From CAZMOK01 sp964567785 (GTDB lineage: Bacteria > Bacteroidota > Bacteroidia > Bacteroidales > JAGOPY01), in contig CAZMOK010000061.1 in assembly GCA_964567785.1 (NCBI GenBank), positions 1-17,042 on the forward strand: DNA of 17,042 bases. The letters are read 5' to 3'. This document shows, one piece after another, positions 1 through 8,558 of the stretch (position 1 is its first letter; the number at the start of each line of letters is the position of its first letter). The notes below the pieces were generated by a model. That model saw only the letters and a list, made by a program, of their open reading frames with translations, ran no database searches and had not been told where the DNA came from. The translations under genes and the position numbers were made by a program.

Positions 1-54
1 GAAGACATCTGGAAGACATCTGGAAGACATCTGGAAGACATCTGGAAGACATCT
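1..54. repeat. 11-bp perfect tandem repeat, 4.9 copies, cut by window edge
   Basis: The unit GAAGACATCTG is repeated four times without a mismatch (1-11, 12-22, 23-33, 34-44), followed by a fifth copy lacking its last base (45-54). The array begins at the first base of the window, so its true copy number is unknown. It lies just past the terminator of the PKD protein gene, outside any open reading frame I would call. The perfect identity of the copies suggests recent slippage or expansion. No function is visible. Confidence 0.95.
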
Positions 55-66
55 CATTTTCACACT

Positions 67-95
67 AAAAAAAAGGCCACCCAAAGGCAGCCTTT
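67..95 (-). terminator. Intrinsic terminator of the PKD/T9SS protein gene
   Basis: Read on the minus strand, a 10-bp stem with two G-U wobbles (arms 86-95 and 72-81) encloses a 4-nt loop (82-85) and is followed by a run of eight T (complement of 67-74, partly inside the stem). It sits about 30 bp past the stop codon at 128, the right place to end transcription of that gene and of any operon running into it. It is the most convincing terminator in the window. Confidence 0.85.
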
Positions 96-127
96 CTGAA
101 AGTAAACGCGCTCGTTAATTGGAAGTA

Positions 128-1912
128 TTAACGGGTCTTAACAAGTTTCTTGCTTATATTATCACCGTTCTCCGTAATGATGTTCAGAAAATGAATTCCC
201 GGACTCAGAGAAGAAGTGTTAAGTAATATCCGCTGATTGCCTTCCCCGATTTTCAATCTTTCATGATAAACCTTCTGTCCCATCTGGTTGAAGATCATCA
301 CATCAAGTTCGACCGGCTCTTCTGAATCAATTTCCAGCCAGGCCCTGTCAGTTACGGGGTTTGGATAAACATTACCGGAGCTGCTTATTAACCCGTGGTC
401 TTCACTTATGGATAAGGTTGCCGTGTTGCCTTCAACTATGAAATTAACCTGGGATTCAGGTGTTTCTTCAGACAGGGTGATCACTGCCTGGGTGGTATGT
501 ATACCCATCAATTCAGCATGTACCGCATACGTTCCGTAGGCAATGTTGTCGAATTCGAAAATGCCGTCCTCGTCGGTTACAACATAGGTATAGGGATTCA
601 TTTCCTCGTCCATAAGCATTACATGGACTCCTGACATCTTTCCGCGTGTATCGAGACTGGTAACACTTCCTGTTATTGAACCAGGTCCTGAATTCATCGA
701 ATTGGACGGTATCATGTAAACATCGGCGGGCCAGCCGAAAACGGGAAGGACCGGGAAGGCGCTTTGCCAGGTAAGGGAGCTGATGTGATAAGTTGGCAGG
801 TAATCTCCGAAGTAGGCTGAGCTGTCAGTCAGTTCGGCCTGTACGTAATAGAGCATGAAGAAGTACATGGGCACATCTTCAAAGATAAAACTGCCGTCAG
901 GAAGTATATCGGTTGAATCCAGCACGATCACATCCTGCCACAGTGAATCGGCAGTCATGAGCCTCACTATTCCTTCATCAGCAGTGAGATTGCTGTCGAG
1001 AAACACCGTGCCGGAAATATCGAAGGTTGGGTTTCCGACCCATACATCCATCGTGGTCACCCAGCTACAGCCTGTGCTGTCTACTGTGATAAGGGTTACA
1101 GGGTAAACACCGGCGCTGTCATAGGTGTGGCTGACGAACTGACCCGAACCTGTAGTTCCATCACCGAATTCCCATGACCATGTTGTTGGGAACAGGCTCT
1201 GTGTATAGCCTTCGAAATTTATGGTCAGTGCAGATGTGTCGGGATAATACGTGAAGCCGCTGATACAACCCGTAGGAGGAACGATCTCGTCTACGTAAAT
1301 GATTTCGCAATAAGTGTCGGTGCAGTTATCAAGACTGTCTGTAATAGTCAGGCATACCTCGTAATAACCTGTATCGGCATATGTATGCGAAGGATTCTTT
1401 AGAAAGGAGGAATCACCGTCACCAAAGTCCCACAGCCAGGTGTCAGGATCACCAAATGATGCATCCATGAACTGGTATGAAAGCGACGAGAATGCGTTCG
1501 AATCTAGAGGATAATAATAGAAGAATGCCTCGCAACCTGGGGTGAAATTATCGCACAACAAAAATTCAACAGGGAACGGCGGTGCCCCGGGGTTGAACAA
1601 GGTTATGATCTCCTGGTTGTGGCCAAGGCACGAATCAAATGTGGAGATATGCACAAGGCCCACAACGAATGGAGGGTTAAGCTCTATTGTATCCGCAAAG
1701 TAGCCCATGCTGTCAGTAAGCACCGTGTTTTCATAAGAAAAGCCTGAATTGGTGCTGTCGATCATAATATCAACGGCTTGATCTTCTACTGGTACAGTTG
1801 TACCGGTCGAATAGTCAAAGACATATCCGCTGACAATAAGATCAGGTACCTGGGTGAATCCAAAATGTGTAAAGATGAGGAGTAAGGTGGATAGCAATAA
1901 TTTTCTTTTCAT
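128..1912 (-). CDS. Secreted PKD-domain protein with T9SS type A sorting domain
   Basis: A 594-residue exported protein. I take the ATG at 1912 rather than an in-frame TTG nine bases upstream, because the ATG opens directly into a signal peptide (MKRKLLLSTLLLIFTHF, cleavage near residue 21). Next are an N-terminal beta-sandwich-like module (about 25-120, with the motif GFSYENT), two PKD domains (about 126-207 and 215-293, with WLWDFGDG and WSWEFGDG), a module carrying GDYLPTYHISSLTW (about 297-405), a carboxypeptidase regulatory-like domain (about 412-495, DGIFEFDNIAYGTY), and a C-terminal T9SS type A signal starting near VYPNPVTD (about 515). In this family the C-terminal domain directs transport across the outer membrane by T9SS and surface attachment. 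The layout closely matches the proteins at 5401-7212 and 9250-10857, so it is a paralogue, but it has no adjacent sigma factor. It follows the carboxypeptidase gene by 197 bp. Ligand unknown; adhesion or structure is a guess. Confidence 0.93.
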   Translation of the reverse strand: MKRKLLLSTLLLIFTHFGFTQVPDLIVSGYVFDYSTGTTVPVEDQAVDIMIDSTNSGFSYENTVLTDSMGYFADTIELNPPFVVGLVHISTFDSCLGHNQEIITLFNPGAPPFPVEFLLCDNFTPGCEAFFYYYPLDSNAFSSLSYQFMDASFGDPDTWLWDFGDGDSSFLKNPSHTYADTGYYEVCLTITDSLDNCTDTYCEIIYVDEIVPPTGCISGFTYYPDTSALTINFEGYTQSLFPTTWSWEFGDGTTGSGQFVSHTYDSAGVYPVTLITVDSTGCSWVTTMDVWVGNPTFDISGTVFLDSNLTADEGIVRLMTADSLWQDVIVLDSTDILPDGSFIFEDVPMYFFMLYYVQAELTDSSAYFGDYLPTYHISSLTWQSAFPVLPVFGWPADVYMIPSNSMNSGPGSITGSVTSLDTRGKMSGVHVMLMDEEMNPYTYVVTDEDGIFEFDNIAYGTYAVHAELMGIHTTQAVITLSEETPESQVNFIVEGNTATLSISEDHGLISSSGNVYPNPVTDRAWLEIDSEEPVELDVMIFNQMGQKVYHERLKIGEGNQRILLNTSSLSPGIHFLNIITENGDNISKKLVKTR

Positions 1913-2040
1913 AATTGGCAATTAACAAAGGATTTAACATTCAAAATGACGGAATGTTTGATGTTTCTTAAAGGTAAGACGGAGCCAACTGCTTTTGGTT
2001 GCCCGGGGGATGTATATAAAAACTAATAATGGCTTTTGAT

Positions 2041-2068
2041 GTTAGCCGTTAGCTGATGGCTGTTGGCC
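2041..2068. repeat. Degenerate heptamer tandem repeat, four units
   Basis: Four consecutive 7-bp units (GTTAGCC, GTTAGCT, GATGGCT, GTTGGCC) lie in the 197-bp gap between the carboxypeptidase gene and the next PKD gene. The units differ at one to three positions. No hairpin with a T-run is present, so it is not a normal terminator. The rest of the gap is unremarkable AT-rich sequence without a promoter I can defend. Confidence 0.75.
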
Positions 2069-2109
2069 TCATGTGCATATTTAACGCCTTCAAAAATTTG
2101 TATTTCTCT

Positions 2110-5100
2110 TTACTTAACAACCTTTAATAAAAAATTATCCTTTTGAGATTGTACTGAAATGAGGTAAATCCCCGGCTTATGGTTACCGAAAGGGATTTTT
2201 ACCTGCTTACGGCCTTCAAATTGATATTCGGAGATAATTCTTCCTGAGATATCCATTAACCTGACGCTGGCCGTTTCAGGCCCGGGCAGCAATAAATTCA
2301 GGTCAGATCTCACCGGGTTGGGATAAACTCGTACGGAAGATCTGTGTGACAATTCGGTAACGTCTGTGAACAAGAATTCAATTCTATTGGAGGTATCTGA
2401 TACACAACCAAATTCACTTGTCACAATTGTATAATAAAGATCCTCTGCCGATGGGTAATAGACTTGCCCTGTTGCTCCAAAAATGGGACCATTACTGTTA
2501 TACCATTGATTTCCATTCTCCACAGAGGAGATAAGTGAATCGCCCTGCTGCTCAATAACAGGGGTTTCCGGTATAGGGTAAATACTTATCTTGATCTCAG
2601 GCGAGACGCTGTTCTCACCGTCATTGACAATTACAGAATAAGTGGTGGTTTCGCCTGGCGTAGCCGTGGGGAATTGTATGGTTGTATCAGAGATATTCTG
2701 ATTCGGGGTCCATGCGTAAGTGTAATCTCCTGTACCGCCAATTATATAGGCTCCAAGCTGTGATTCTCCGGGACCGCAAAATTTATGAGGAATTGCATTT
2801 GCAATGGCATGTAACTCACCTGAAACATTATATGAGGGCAATGTGATCCAGTCGATCCAGCCACAATCATAACCCTGGCTGGTGGCGCCGTCCTTTTCAA
2901 AAGTCCATTTAAATGTATGCGTTCCTGGTGTTACTTCGAAAGATACTTTGGCCCAATCAGTGTTCCCTGACCACTGATCTTTCAGTACGCCGTCGATATA
3001 GAATTTCAGATAGTCAAACCCAACCTCTGATGAGACCTTCCTGTAGAAGCTGATCTCATCGTAGCCTATCACATCCAGCGTAAGCGTAAGGCCTGATTTT
3101 TCATTATCATCAATATTGGCCGATTTAGCTGAGTATAAGCCTTCATAGGGCAGCACCGGTGATACGATCCAGGGTGTATTGGTGGAACCCCACTCAAATT
3201 GTTCGAAGCTGTTTGTTTCCCAGTCTTCTATCATCGCCCCCACAGTATAATGACAGGGGAATGAATGAGTGTAGTCCCCGTTGTTTCCTGTAAGGTTCAT
3301 TACGCTCATGATAATTTCCTCAACCGTTGTTGCATCATCTGCTGTGACAGTCACTGTTGCCTGGGCTGTGGCTGCATGGGGGATGCTGCCAAAGTAGACA
3401 TCAGGATCAGGTACACTGATCCATGCCGAATCGTAATTCAAATTGCCTTCCAGCCCTTCAACGGTCCTGCCTCCGTGGTTTCTCAGCTTGAAAACAAGAT
3501 CAACTGTTTCACCGGGATCTATCCTTCCATTATTATTCCCTGTAAAATCCTGAATATCACAGTCCAATTTCAGAACAATGATATCAGGTTGTGGCAGCGC
3601 CTCTATTGCATCCAGGTCAAAGCCGGCGTTGTCGGCACTTGCCGGGCCATCACCATCATCAACTAATTTGATGAACCTGGCTTCCTCCAGGTTGCTGTCA
3701 TCAAAATCGAAACTCTTGGTCCCTGTACCGGTTCCCAGAAGGGTCCATGGACCGTCCATAGTATGGCTTGCATAACAGGTATACCCTTCAGGGATGTCAT
3801 CCCCTTCGTATATTTTGATCTCATTTCCCGGTCCGTCAAGGATGGATTCGAACATATCCACAATGACCCAGCCGTTTTTCCCGATCGAATAATTAATTTC
3901 ATCAGGTTCACCCAATGCCCCGGGCGTATTGCCTTCGTCATCATAATTATTGTCGGGGATCTGTGAAGCCGGGATCCTGAAGGCGTATTTTCCACCCCCG
4001 GGTGTTAGGCTGAAATCGCAGGTTGTGGCTGTAAGCTCGCTTATGCTGATGTTGTTTTTTGTTTGAGGGATATAACCATTGGCTATGGCGGTTACCGAAT
4101 AATTCCCTGCCAGTAAATATTTATGATAGTCCCCTCCTTCAGGATCGTTATATGTAGGGAAATAATCTTCGATAAATATAACGGCAGGTATGGATTCTCC
4201 TGTTTCAGCATCGGTTACGGTACCTGTAATGCCGTAGCCGGAATATTCGATCATGGCTATCATCGAAGGTTCGTTATAATTATAATAGGTCATGATCTGC
4301 GATGCGGGTGGCTGTTTGTTATATGAGATCTCCATTGTCCATCCTATGGATCCCATTGTACCGTAATATGTATCTTTTGAAGAACCGTTTATAGGATATA
4401 GTCCGCTGTATCCCTGTGCATAGGGCAGGTTTGAATAACCGGAGGTCGAAGCATAAACAGAAGCAAGCTGGTCTATGGTAGCATCGTCAGGCGTGGGATC
4501 AGGCCTGTAGCTCCAGGCATAAACAAGCTCTTCAGTTCCGCTGTGGTATGTAGTATGGACCACAAACTGATTATCATACAACCAGTTCCTCAATGCTTTT
4601 GTTTCGGGCTGGGAATAGGCTCCCGGGCTCCCTCCCCAGGCATCCCACATATAGCCCCAGTCGCGGTTCAGGTCAACACCATTGGCATTTTCCCTTGTCA
4701 TGTTAACCCGGCCGTCGGGATTGACCATGATGTAAAGCCATATTTCACGGGTATCGATCAGATCGGTTATTTCAGGGTCGGAGCCATAATTCTCACAGAG
4801 GAATTCCGCAAAGCGGATCAGGTTTTCCGCAGCTCCTATTTCGTCACCGTGAATGCCCCCGTCAAACCCTATTTCAGGTTCCGGCTCATCGGTCCCAACA
4901 TTGTCGCTTATCTTCAGTGCAGCCAGTTCCCTTCCCTGTACGGAGGTTCCGTAAGTATGCTTCTTACATATCGATGGGTGACCGAAAGCAAGGCTGTTCA
5001 TCACCTGGATGATCTCTTCATAAGAATGATATTCGTCCCTGGTCGACCAGAAATCTTTATAATAGATGTTAAGGTCATCTTTCAGGATCTCATATTTCAG

Positions 5101-5325
5101 GCCGGCTGATTTGAGTTGTTCCAGTTCTTCGGGAATCACAAAAAATATCCCTGTACCGTCATGATAAATGTCGCCTTCTAAACGAAGTTGTTCTATTTTT
5201 TCAATATCCTGTTTATTTTCATAGAAGACCTTGACTTCCATTTCCCCGGTTCTCCAGCCACCTTGCTGTGCGGTTGCCATAATGAAAGGAAATGTAAGTA
5301 TAAGCAGAAGGAGTAGCTTTTTCAT
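2110..5325 (-). CDS. Secreted multidomain M14 zinc carboxypeptidase with T9SS sorting domain
   Basis: A 1071-residue exported metallopeptidase. It begins with a signal peptide (1-20) and a propeptide-like region (about 25-95). The M14 catalytic domain (about 100-362) keeps the expected residues: zinc ligands H159 and E162 in GGIHGDE, H261 in TTYHSG as third ligand, N220-R221 in GVDLNRDW for binding the substrate C-terminus, and catalytic E332 in WTMEISY. The family removes C-terminal residues from peptides. Downstream are a carboxypeptidase regulatory-like domain (about 364-440), an uncharacterised beta-rich domain (445-577), a gingipain/CARDB-like Ig domain (583-695, NNNGRIDPGETVDL), a MAM/jelly-roll-like domain (698-831), an Ig/PKD-like segment (843-917), and the T9SS type A tail from about 998 (RVYPNPVRSD). 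It is therefore probably displayed on or released from the cell surface. It starts 75 bp after the PKD gene of cassette B with no terminator between, so co-transcription is plausible. Substrate specificity is not readable. Confidence 0.95.
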   Translation of the reverse strand: MKKLLLLLILTFPFIMATAQQGGWRTGEMEVKVFYENKQDIEKIEQLRLEGDIYHDGTGIFFVIPEELEQLKSAGLKYEILKDDLNIYYKDFWSTRDEYHSYEEIIQVMNSLAFGHPSICKKHTYGTSVQGRELAALKISDNVGTDEPEPEIGFDGGIHGDEIGAAENLIRFAEFLCENYGSDPEITDLIDTREIWLYIMVNPDGRVNMTRENANGVDLNRDWGYMWDAWGGSPGAYSQPETKALRNWLYDNQFVVHTTYHSGTEELVYAWSYRPDPTPDDATIDQLASVYASTSGYSNLPYAQGYSGLYPINGSSKDTYYGTMGSIGWTMEISYNKQPPASQIMTYYNYNEPSMIAMIEYSGYGITGTVTDAETGESIPAVIFIEDYFPTYNDPEGGDYHKYLLAGNYSVTAIANGYIPQTKNNISISELTATTCDFSLTPGGGKYAFRIPASQIPDNNYDDEGNTPGALGEPDEINYSIGKNGWVIVDMFESILDGPGNEIKIYEGDDIPEGYTCYASHTMDGPWTLLGTGTGTKSFDFDDSNLEEARFIKLVDDGDGPASADNAGFDLDAIEALPQPDIIVLKLDCDIQDFTGNNNGRIDPGETVDLVFKLRNHGGRTVEGLEGNLNYDSAWISVPDPDVYFGSIPHAATAQATVTVTADDATTVEEIIMSVMNLTGNNGDYTHSFPCHYTVGAMIEDWETNSFEQFEWGSTNTPWIVSPVLPYEGLYSAKSANIDDNEKSGLTLTLDVIGYDEISFYRKVSSEVGFDYLKFYIDGVLKDQWSGNTDWAKVSFEVTPGTHTFKWTFEKDGATSQGYDCGWIDWITLPSYNVSGELHAIANAIPHKFCGPGESQLGAYIIGGTGDYTYAWTPNQNISDTTIQFPTATPGETTTYSVIVNDGENSVSPEIKISIYPIPETPVIEQQGDSLISSVENGNQWYNSNGPIFGATGQVYYPSAEDLYYTIVTSEFGCVSDTSNRIEFLFTDVTELSHRSSVRVYPNPVRSDLNLLLPGPETASVRLMDISGRIISEYQFEGRKQVKIPFGNHKPGIYLISVQSQKDNFLLKVVK

Positions 5326-5400
5326 CTTTAAGTTGGATTTGATGATTAGTGATGCAATTCATGATCCCTGTTAAAGGGCCATAAAGTTAGGAAGAATAGA

Positions 5401-7212
5401 TCAATAATGTTTCTGCTTCACGAACCTTTTTACCGACTGGAACCTTCCGTGGTTGCCGGTTAGTTTCAGCAGGTAAATTCCACCATGCAGACGGGAAGTG
5501 CGGATAGAAACATTGGCTTCACCTTTTCCGATATAAATTGAAAGATCCTCCAATGACCGGCCGGCAGGATCAAAAATGGAAATGCTGTACATGCCCTCCT
5601 CCGGAGAGTTGAAAGAAAGCTTTAAGATATCTTTAACAGGATTAGGATATAAGGTCACATCAGGCTCCTCGCTGATGAAGGGGTCTTCTATGCTGAAAGA
5701 TCCCTGGAAATCAAGTTCCAGTGAGATATTACCGGCAGTAAAATTGTTCTGCGCAAGCGTAATAGTTTGTGAGGTGCTAGCCCAGCCTGTGTGTTCAGCA
5801 AAAACGCGATAAGTCCCGTATGGCAGGTTGTAGAACCCGAAGGAGCCGGAACCATCGGTAAATGAATATTTGAGGGGATTCCCCGTTCCATCTGTAAGTA
5901 ATACTTCAAACTGGTCCGCGCCTTTGTCTGATAATTCCGTTTCGCTGATATTCAAACTTACATTTCCGGAAATAGATCCCGGGCCCTGGCTGTGCCCGGG
6001 CACAGGTACAAGGTGAATATTTGCCGAGTAAACCGGCTCATGGAGCATCATCATCGGTGATTCCTGCCACATAAGCCGGTCAGGATAATAAGTGGGGAAA
6101 TATTTCCCGTAATTTGTGGAATTTTCCGTAAGCCTGACTTTCACCATGTAGCTCCCGTCAAGCAGATGATTAAAAGCATATAATCCTTCATTGATAAACT
6201 GGTTAGTGTCGACGGGCACCACTGTATTCTCGTGGATTTTGAAAAGGAGGGCAATCCCTGTGTCTCCTGTGTGTATGGGATTATTCAGCGGAAAATTCCC
6301 TGCAAATACCTGCCCTCCGAAATAGGTGTATTCAGGCGTAGTGATGATTTCACAATGAGTATCACTTTGCACGTTACCCGAGGCCGAATCTTCAACGGTC
6401 AGGCATACCGTATAGTTGCCCTGTTCTTCATACCTGTGGCTCACCTCAGGGCCTTCTGCAGTATTTCCATCACCGAAGTCCCAGGTCCAGTTCTCGATAT
6501 CTCCTGCTGAACTACTATTGAAATAGTAAAGATTTGGAATTGAAAGCAATGAATCGAGAGAATATTCAAAACCCGCGCTCAGCGGTTGTTGCGGATTGCC
6601 AACAACGATCTCTTTACATAATTGGTCATAGCACAGATCAAGGGTGTCAATTATGGTCAGGCATACAAGATAGGTTCCCTGCTCGCTGAATGTATGCTGA
6701 GGGTTCTGCATCAGCGAGACACTGCCGTCGCCGAATTCCCAGAACCAGTTTGCAGGGGGCCCCCCGGAGAAAGTGGTGCTCTGATCATTGAAAAGCACAG
6801 TCAGTTCATTAACGCTGTCGGTATGATATGTAAAGTTTGCTGCACAGTTTTGCGGCGCCTCTTCACAAAGGCCAATGACATAGAAAAGGGAGGTGTCGTC
6901 GGTAATGATCTCAGTATACTCAATGTATTCATTTTTACAGGTATCGTAGGTATTGATCCTTAGCAGCACTTCATCGAGAACAGGTGGGAAGGGAACGATC
7001 CCGTAGAAAATTCCGGAGGAATCCGTAGTCAGTGTATTCTCATAGGAGAAGCCTATAGAATTGCTGTAGGCCAGCACATTAACTTCCCATCCCGGAACGG
7101 GTTTGGAGCCGGATGAGAGATCCAGAACATTACCTGCTATCTGGATGGTTTTGACCTGCGAATAGGTCAGCAGGCCCGGTATGAAAAGTAATATCAGTAA
7201 GATCTTTTTCAT
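5401..7212 (-). CDS. Secreted PKD-domain protein with T9SS sorting domain (cassette B)
   Basis: A 603-residue exported protein: signal peptide (1-19), an N-terminal beta-rich module (about 22-118, containing GFSYENT), PKD domains at about 124-204 (WFWEFGDG) and 212-291 (WTWDFGDG), a middle module with the signature NYGKYFPTYYPDRLMW (about 297-402), a carboxypeptidase regulatory-like domain (413-497, GSGSFGFYNLPYGTY), and a T9SS type A tail from about 518 (VTLYPNPVKD). It has the same order of modules as the proteins at 128-1912 and 9250-10857. The ATG at 7212 is only 5 nt past the TAG stop of the barrel protein upstream, so the two are almost surely one transcription unit with the ECF sigma factor. 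The tail predicts surface localisation via T9SS. A specific role is not visible; because of the linkage it may be a target of, or a partner in, signalling by the sigma/barrel pair. Confidence 0.94.
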   Translation of the reverse strand: MKKILLILLFIPGLLTYSQVKTIQIAGNVLDLSSGSKPVPGWEVNVLAYSNSIGFSYENTLTTDSSGIFYGIVPFPPVLDEVLLRINTYDTCKNEYIEYTEIITDDTSLFYVIGLCEEAPQNCAANFTYHTDSVNELTVLFNDQSTTFSGGPPANWFWEFGDGSVSLMQNPQHTFSEQGTYLVCLTIIDTLDLCYDQLCKEIVVGNPQQPLSAGFEYSLDSLLSIPNLYYFNSSSAGDIENWTWDFGDGNTAEGPEVSHRYEEQGNYTVCLTVEDSASGNVQSDTHCEIITTPEYTYFGGQVFAGNFPLNNPIHTGDTGIALLFKIHENTVVPVDTNQFINEGLYAFNHLLDGSYMVKVRLTENSTNYGKYFPTYYPDRLMWQESPMMMLHEPVYSANIHLVPVPGHSQGPGSISGNVSLNISETELSDKGADQFEVLLTDGTGNPLKYSFTDGSGSFGFYNLPYGTYRVFAEHTGWASTSQTITLAQNNFTAGNISLELDFQGSFSIEDPFISEEPDVTLYPNPVKDILKLSFNSPEEGMYSISIFDPAGRSLEDLSIYIGKGEANVSIRTSRLHGGIYLLKLTGNHGRFQSVKRFVKQKHY

Positions 7213-7217
7213 GTTTG

Positions 7218-8558
7218 CTAAAAGTTAAGTTCAATCCCTGTTCGTATGCCAAAAATACTAGGTCTTTTTCCATTCCAGCCTGTTGAATTCAAATATACTG
7301 GATTCAGATATTGCCCGTAATAAGGCTCAACCGACAGGCTGGTATTGTTACCCAGCCTGAACCCGAGCTGGACTCCAAGTGTATAATGCCAGTTTGTCTT
7401 CACCCTTTCAGGTACGATCTTCTCCACGGAGACCTGGGAAGCATCCGATACGTCAACGTTCACAACAGGTTCGTTTTTTGCTACCAGGAGTGAAAATACC
7501 ATACCTGCTTTAAGGCGAACTGTCATTACTTGATTTTCATATATTTTATAACCCAGGTGCAATGGCAGGGTAAGGTAGCTGTATCTGTTGTTTCTTTCAG
7601 ACAGCGATATGTTCTCAATTGAATCGTAAACTGTCCTTTTGGTATAGTGAATGATTATCGAATCAGGATTATCCTTGGCAAATTCGAAAGAAGTGACTTC
7701 ACGATAAAACCCCACACTGTCCCAGGTTGTGTATCTGACCTGGTATTTACCAAGATCCTGCATAAGGTGGTAGCCTGCCCCGGCCTGTATCAGCCATTTT
7801 GAGAAAGTGAAATTAGCCGTCAGGTCAGCACCTGCAAAGTATTTATTCGGATTCGGATCGTAAAAAGTGATACCGGGATTGACATACGCCCCAAAGCCCA
7901 GGTTTGATGGGATGGCATAGTCATCTTTCATCCTAATGCTTTCAAAACCGGGACTTTCCGGGGCAGACAGCTCCAGTTGCCTGCCTTCTGCCGAACTGTT
8001 AAAATCAAGCCACACGGAGTTTATGCCGGGCAGGTAAGCGATAGCATCTGCAATGCTGAACATTGTTTTGTCCTCTCTAACCGGGGTGTGAACCGGAGGG
8101 GAATTGTTTTCAACTTTTACTGGAAAATCCTTTTTCGGAAATCCGGATGATGCGTTTTCAGTGTTGCTTTTTGAAACAGGGCCATCTTTATAGTCATCTT
8201 TATTTTTTATGCCGGTTGCAGCGACACCCGTATAATTATCATTTACCGAACCGGAGGGAGAGAGTTCATCTGATGATCTGTCAACAGGTACCGCCTTCTC
8301 AATGAAATTTTCTTGCAATTGTTCGGGACCAGTGCCGGCAATAGCGGAATTTTCAGGGTAATCAAGCCTGAAATACAGTGCAAGGCCCGCGGAGATCAGG
8401 ATGAGAGCGCTACTTAAAAACAAAATGAAGCGCATTTTCCCGGCACTGCCAAAAACGCGCGACTCCAGCATGCTCCATAATCCGGCAGAGGGCTCTCTCC
8501 TGGCCCCTGACAGGGATTCACGGAACAGATCATCAATTGGATTTCCTTGCCTTTTCAT
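7218..8558 (-). CDS. Putative anti-sigma protein: one inner-membrane helix plus C-terminal beta-barrel-like domain (cassette B)
   Basis: A 446-residue protein with no cleavable signal peptide. The N-terminus (1-40) is cytoplasmic-looking and carries PIDDLFRESL, EP and LW, a pattern shared with the protein at 10865-12187. A single hydrophobic helix spans about 43-63. Then comes a low-complexity linker of about 150 residues rich in Ser, Asn, Asp and Lys (64-215), and from about 218 a beta-strand pattern typical of Bacteroidota outer-membrane beta-barrel (PorT/OMP_b-brl) proteins, ending in IRTGIELNF with a terminal aromatic residue. Its ATG overlaps the TGA of the sigma factor (ATGA), showing translational coupling. 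The coupling and the small N-terminal domain plus membrane helix suggest an anti-sigma factor; the barrel-like end is unexpected for one. It is not a FecR protein: I see no FecR domain and no TonB-dependent receptor nearby. Function is inferred. Confidence 0.9.
   Translation of the reverse strand: MKRQGNPIDDLFRESLSGARREPSAGLWSMLESRVFGSAGKMRFILFLSSALILISAGLALYFRLDYPENSAIAGTGPEQLQENFIEKAVPVDRSSDELSPSGSVNDNYTGVAATGIKNKDDYKDGPVSKSNTENASSGFPKKDFPVKVENNSPPVHTPVREDKTMFSIADAIAYLPGINSVWLDFNSSAEGRQLELSAPESPGFESIRMKDDYAIPSNLGFGAYVNPGITFYDPNPNKYFAGADLTANFTFSKWLIQAGAGYHLMQDLGKYQVRYTTWDSVGFYREVTSFEFAKDNPDSIIIHYTKRTVYDSIENISLSERNNRYSYLTLPLHLGYKIYENQVMTVRLKAGMVFSLLVAKNEPVVNVDVSDASQVSVEKIVPERVKTNWHYTLGVQLGFRLGNNTSLSVEPYYGQYLNPVYLNSTGWNGKRPSIFGIRTGIELNF

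Noticed and set aside
1..54. CRISPR array
   Set aside because: The units are 11 bp and contiguous, without unique spacers, and no cas genes are present.
1913..1921. Upstream TTG start for the PKD protein, adding three residues
   Set aside because: The ATG at 1912 begins directly with a standard signal peptide; nothing supports the TTG.
4543..5109. 188-residue plus-strand open frame inside the M14 gene
   Set aside because: It is antisense to the catalytic domain with intact zinc motifs, has no recognisable domain, and its composition fits a shadow frame.
5326..5400. Terminator between the cassette B PKD gene and the M14 gene
   Set aside because: The only hairpin (CCCT and AGGG with a 5-nt loop) is short and has no T-run after it.
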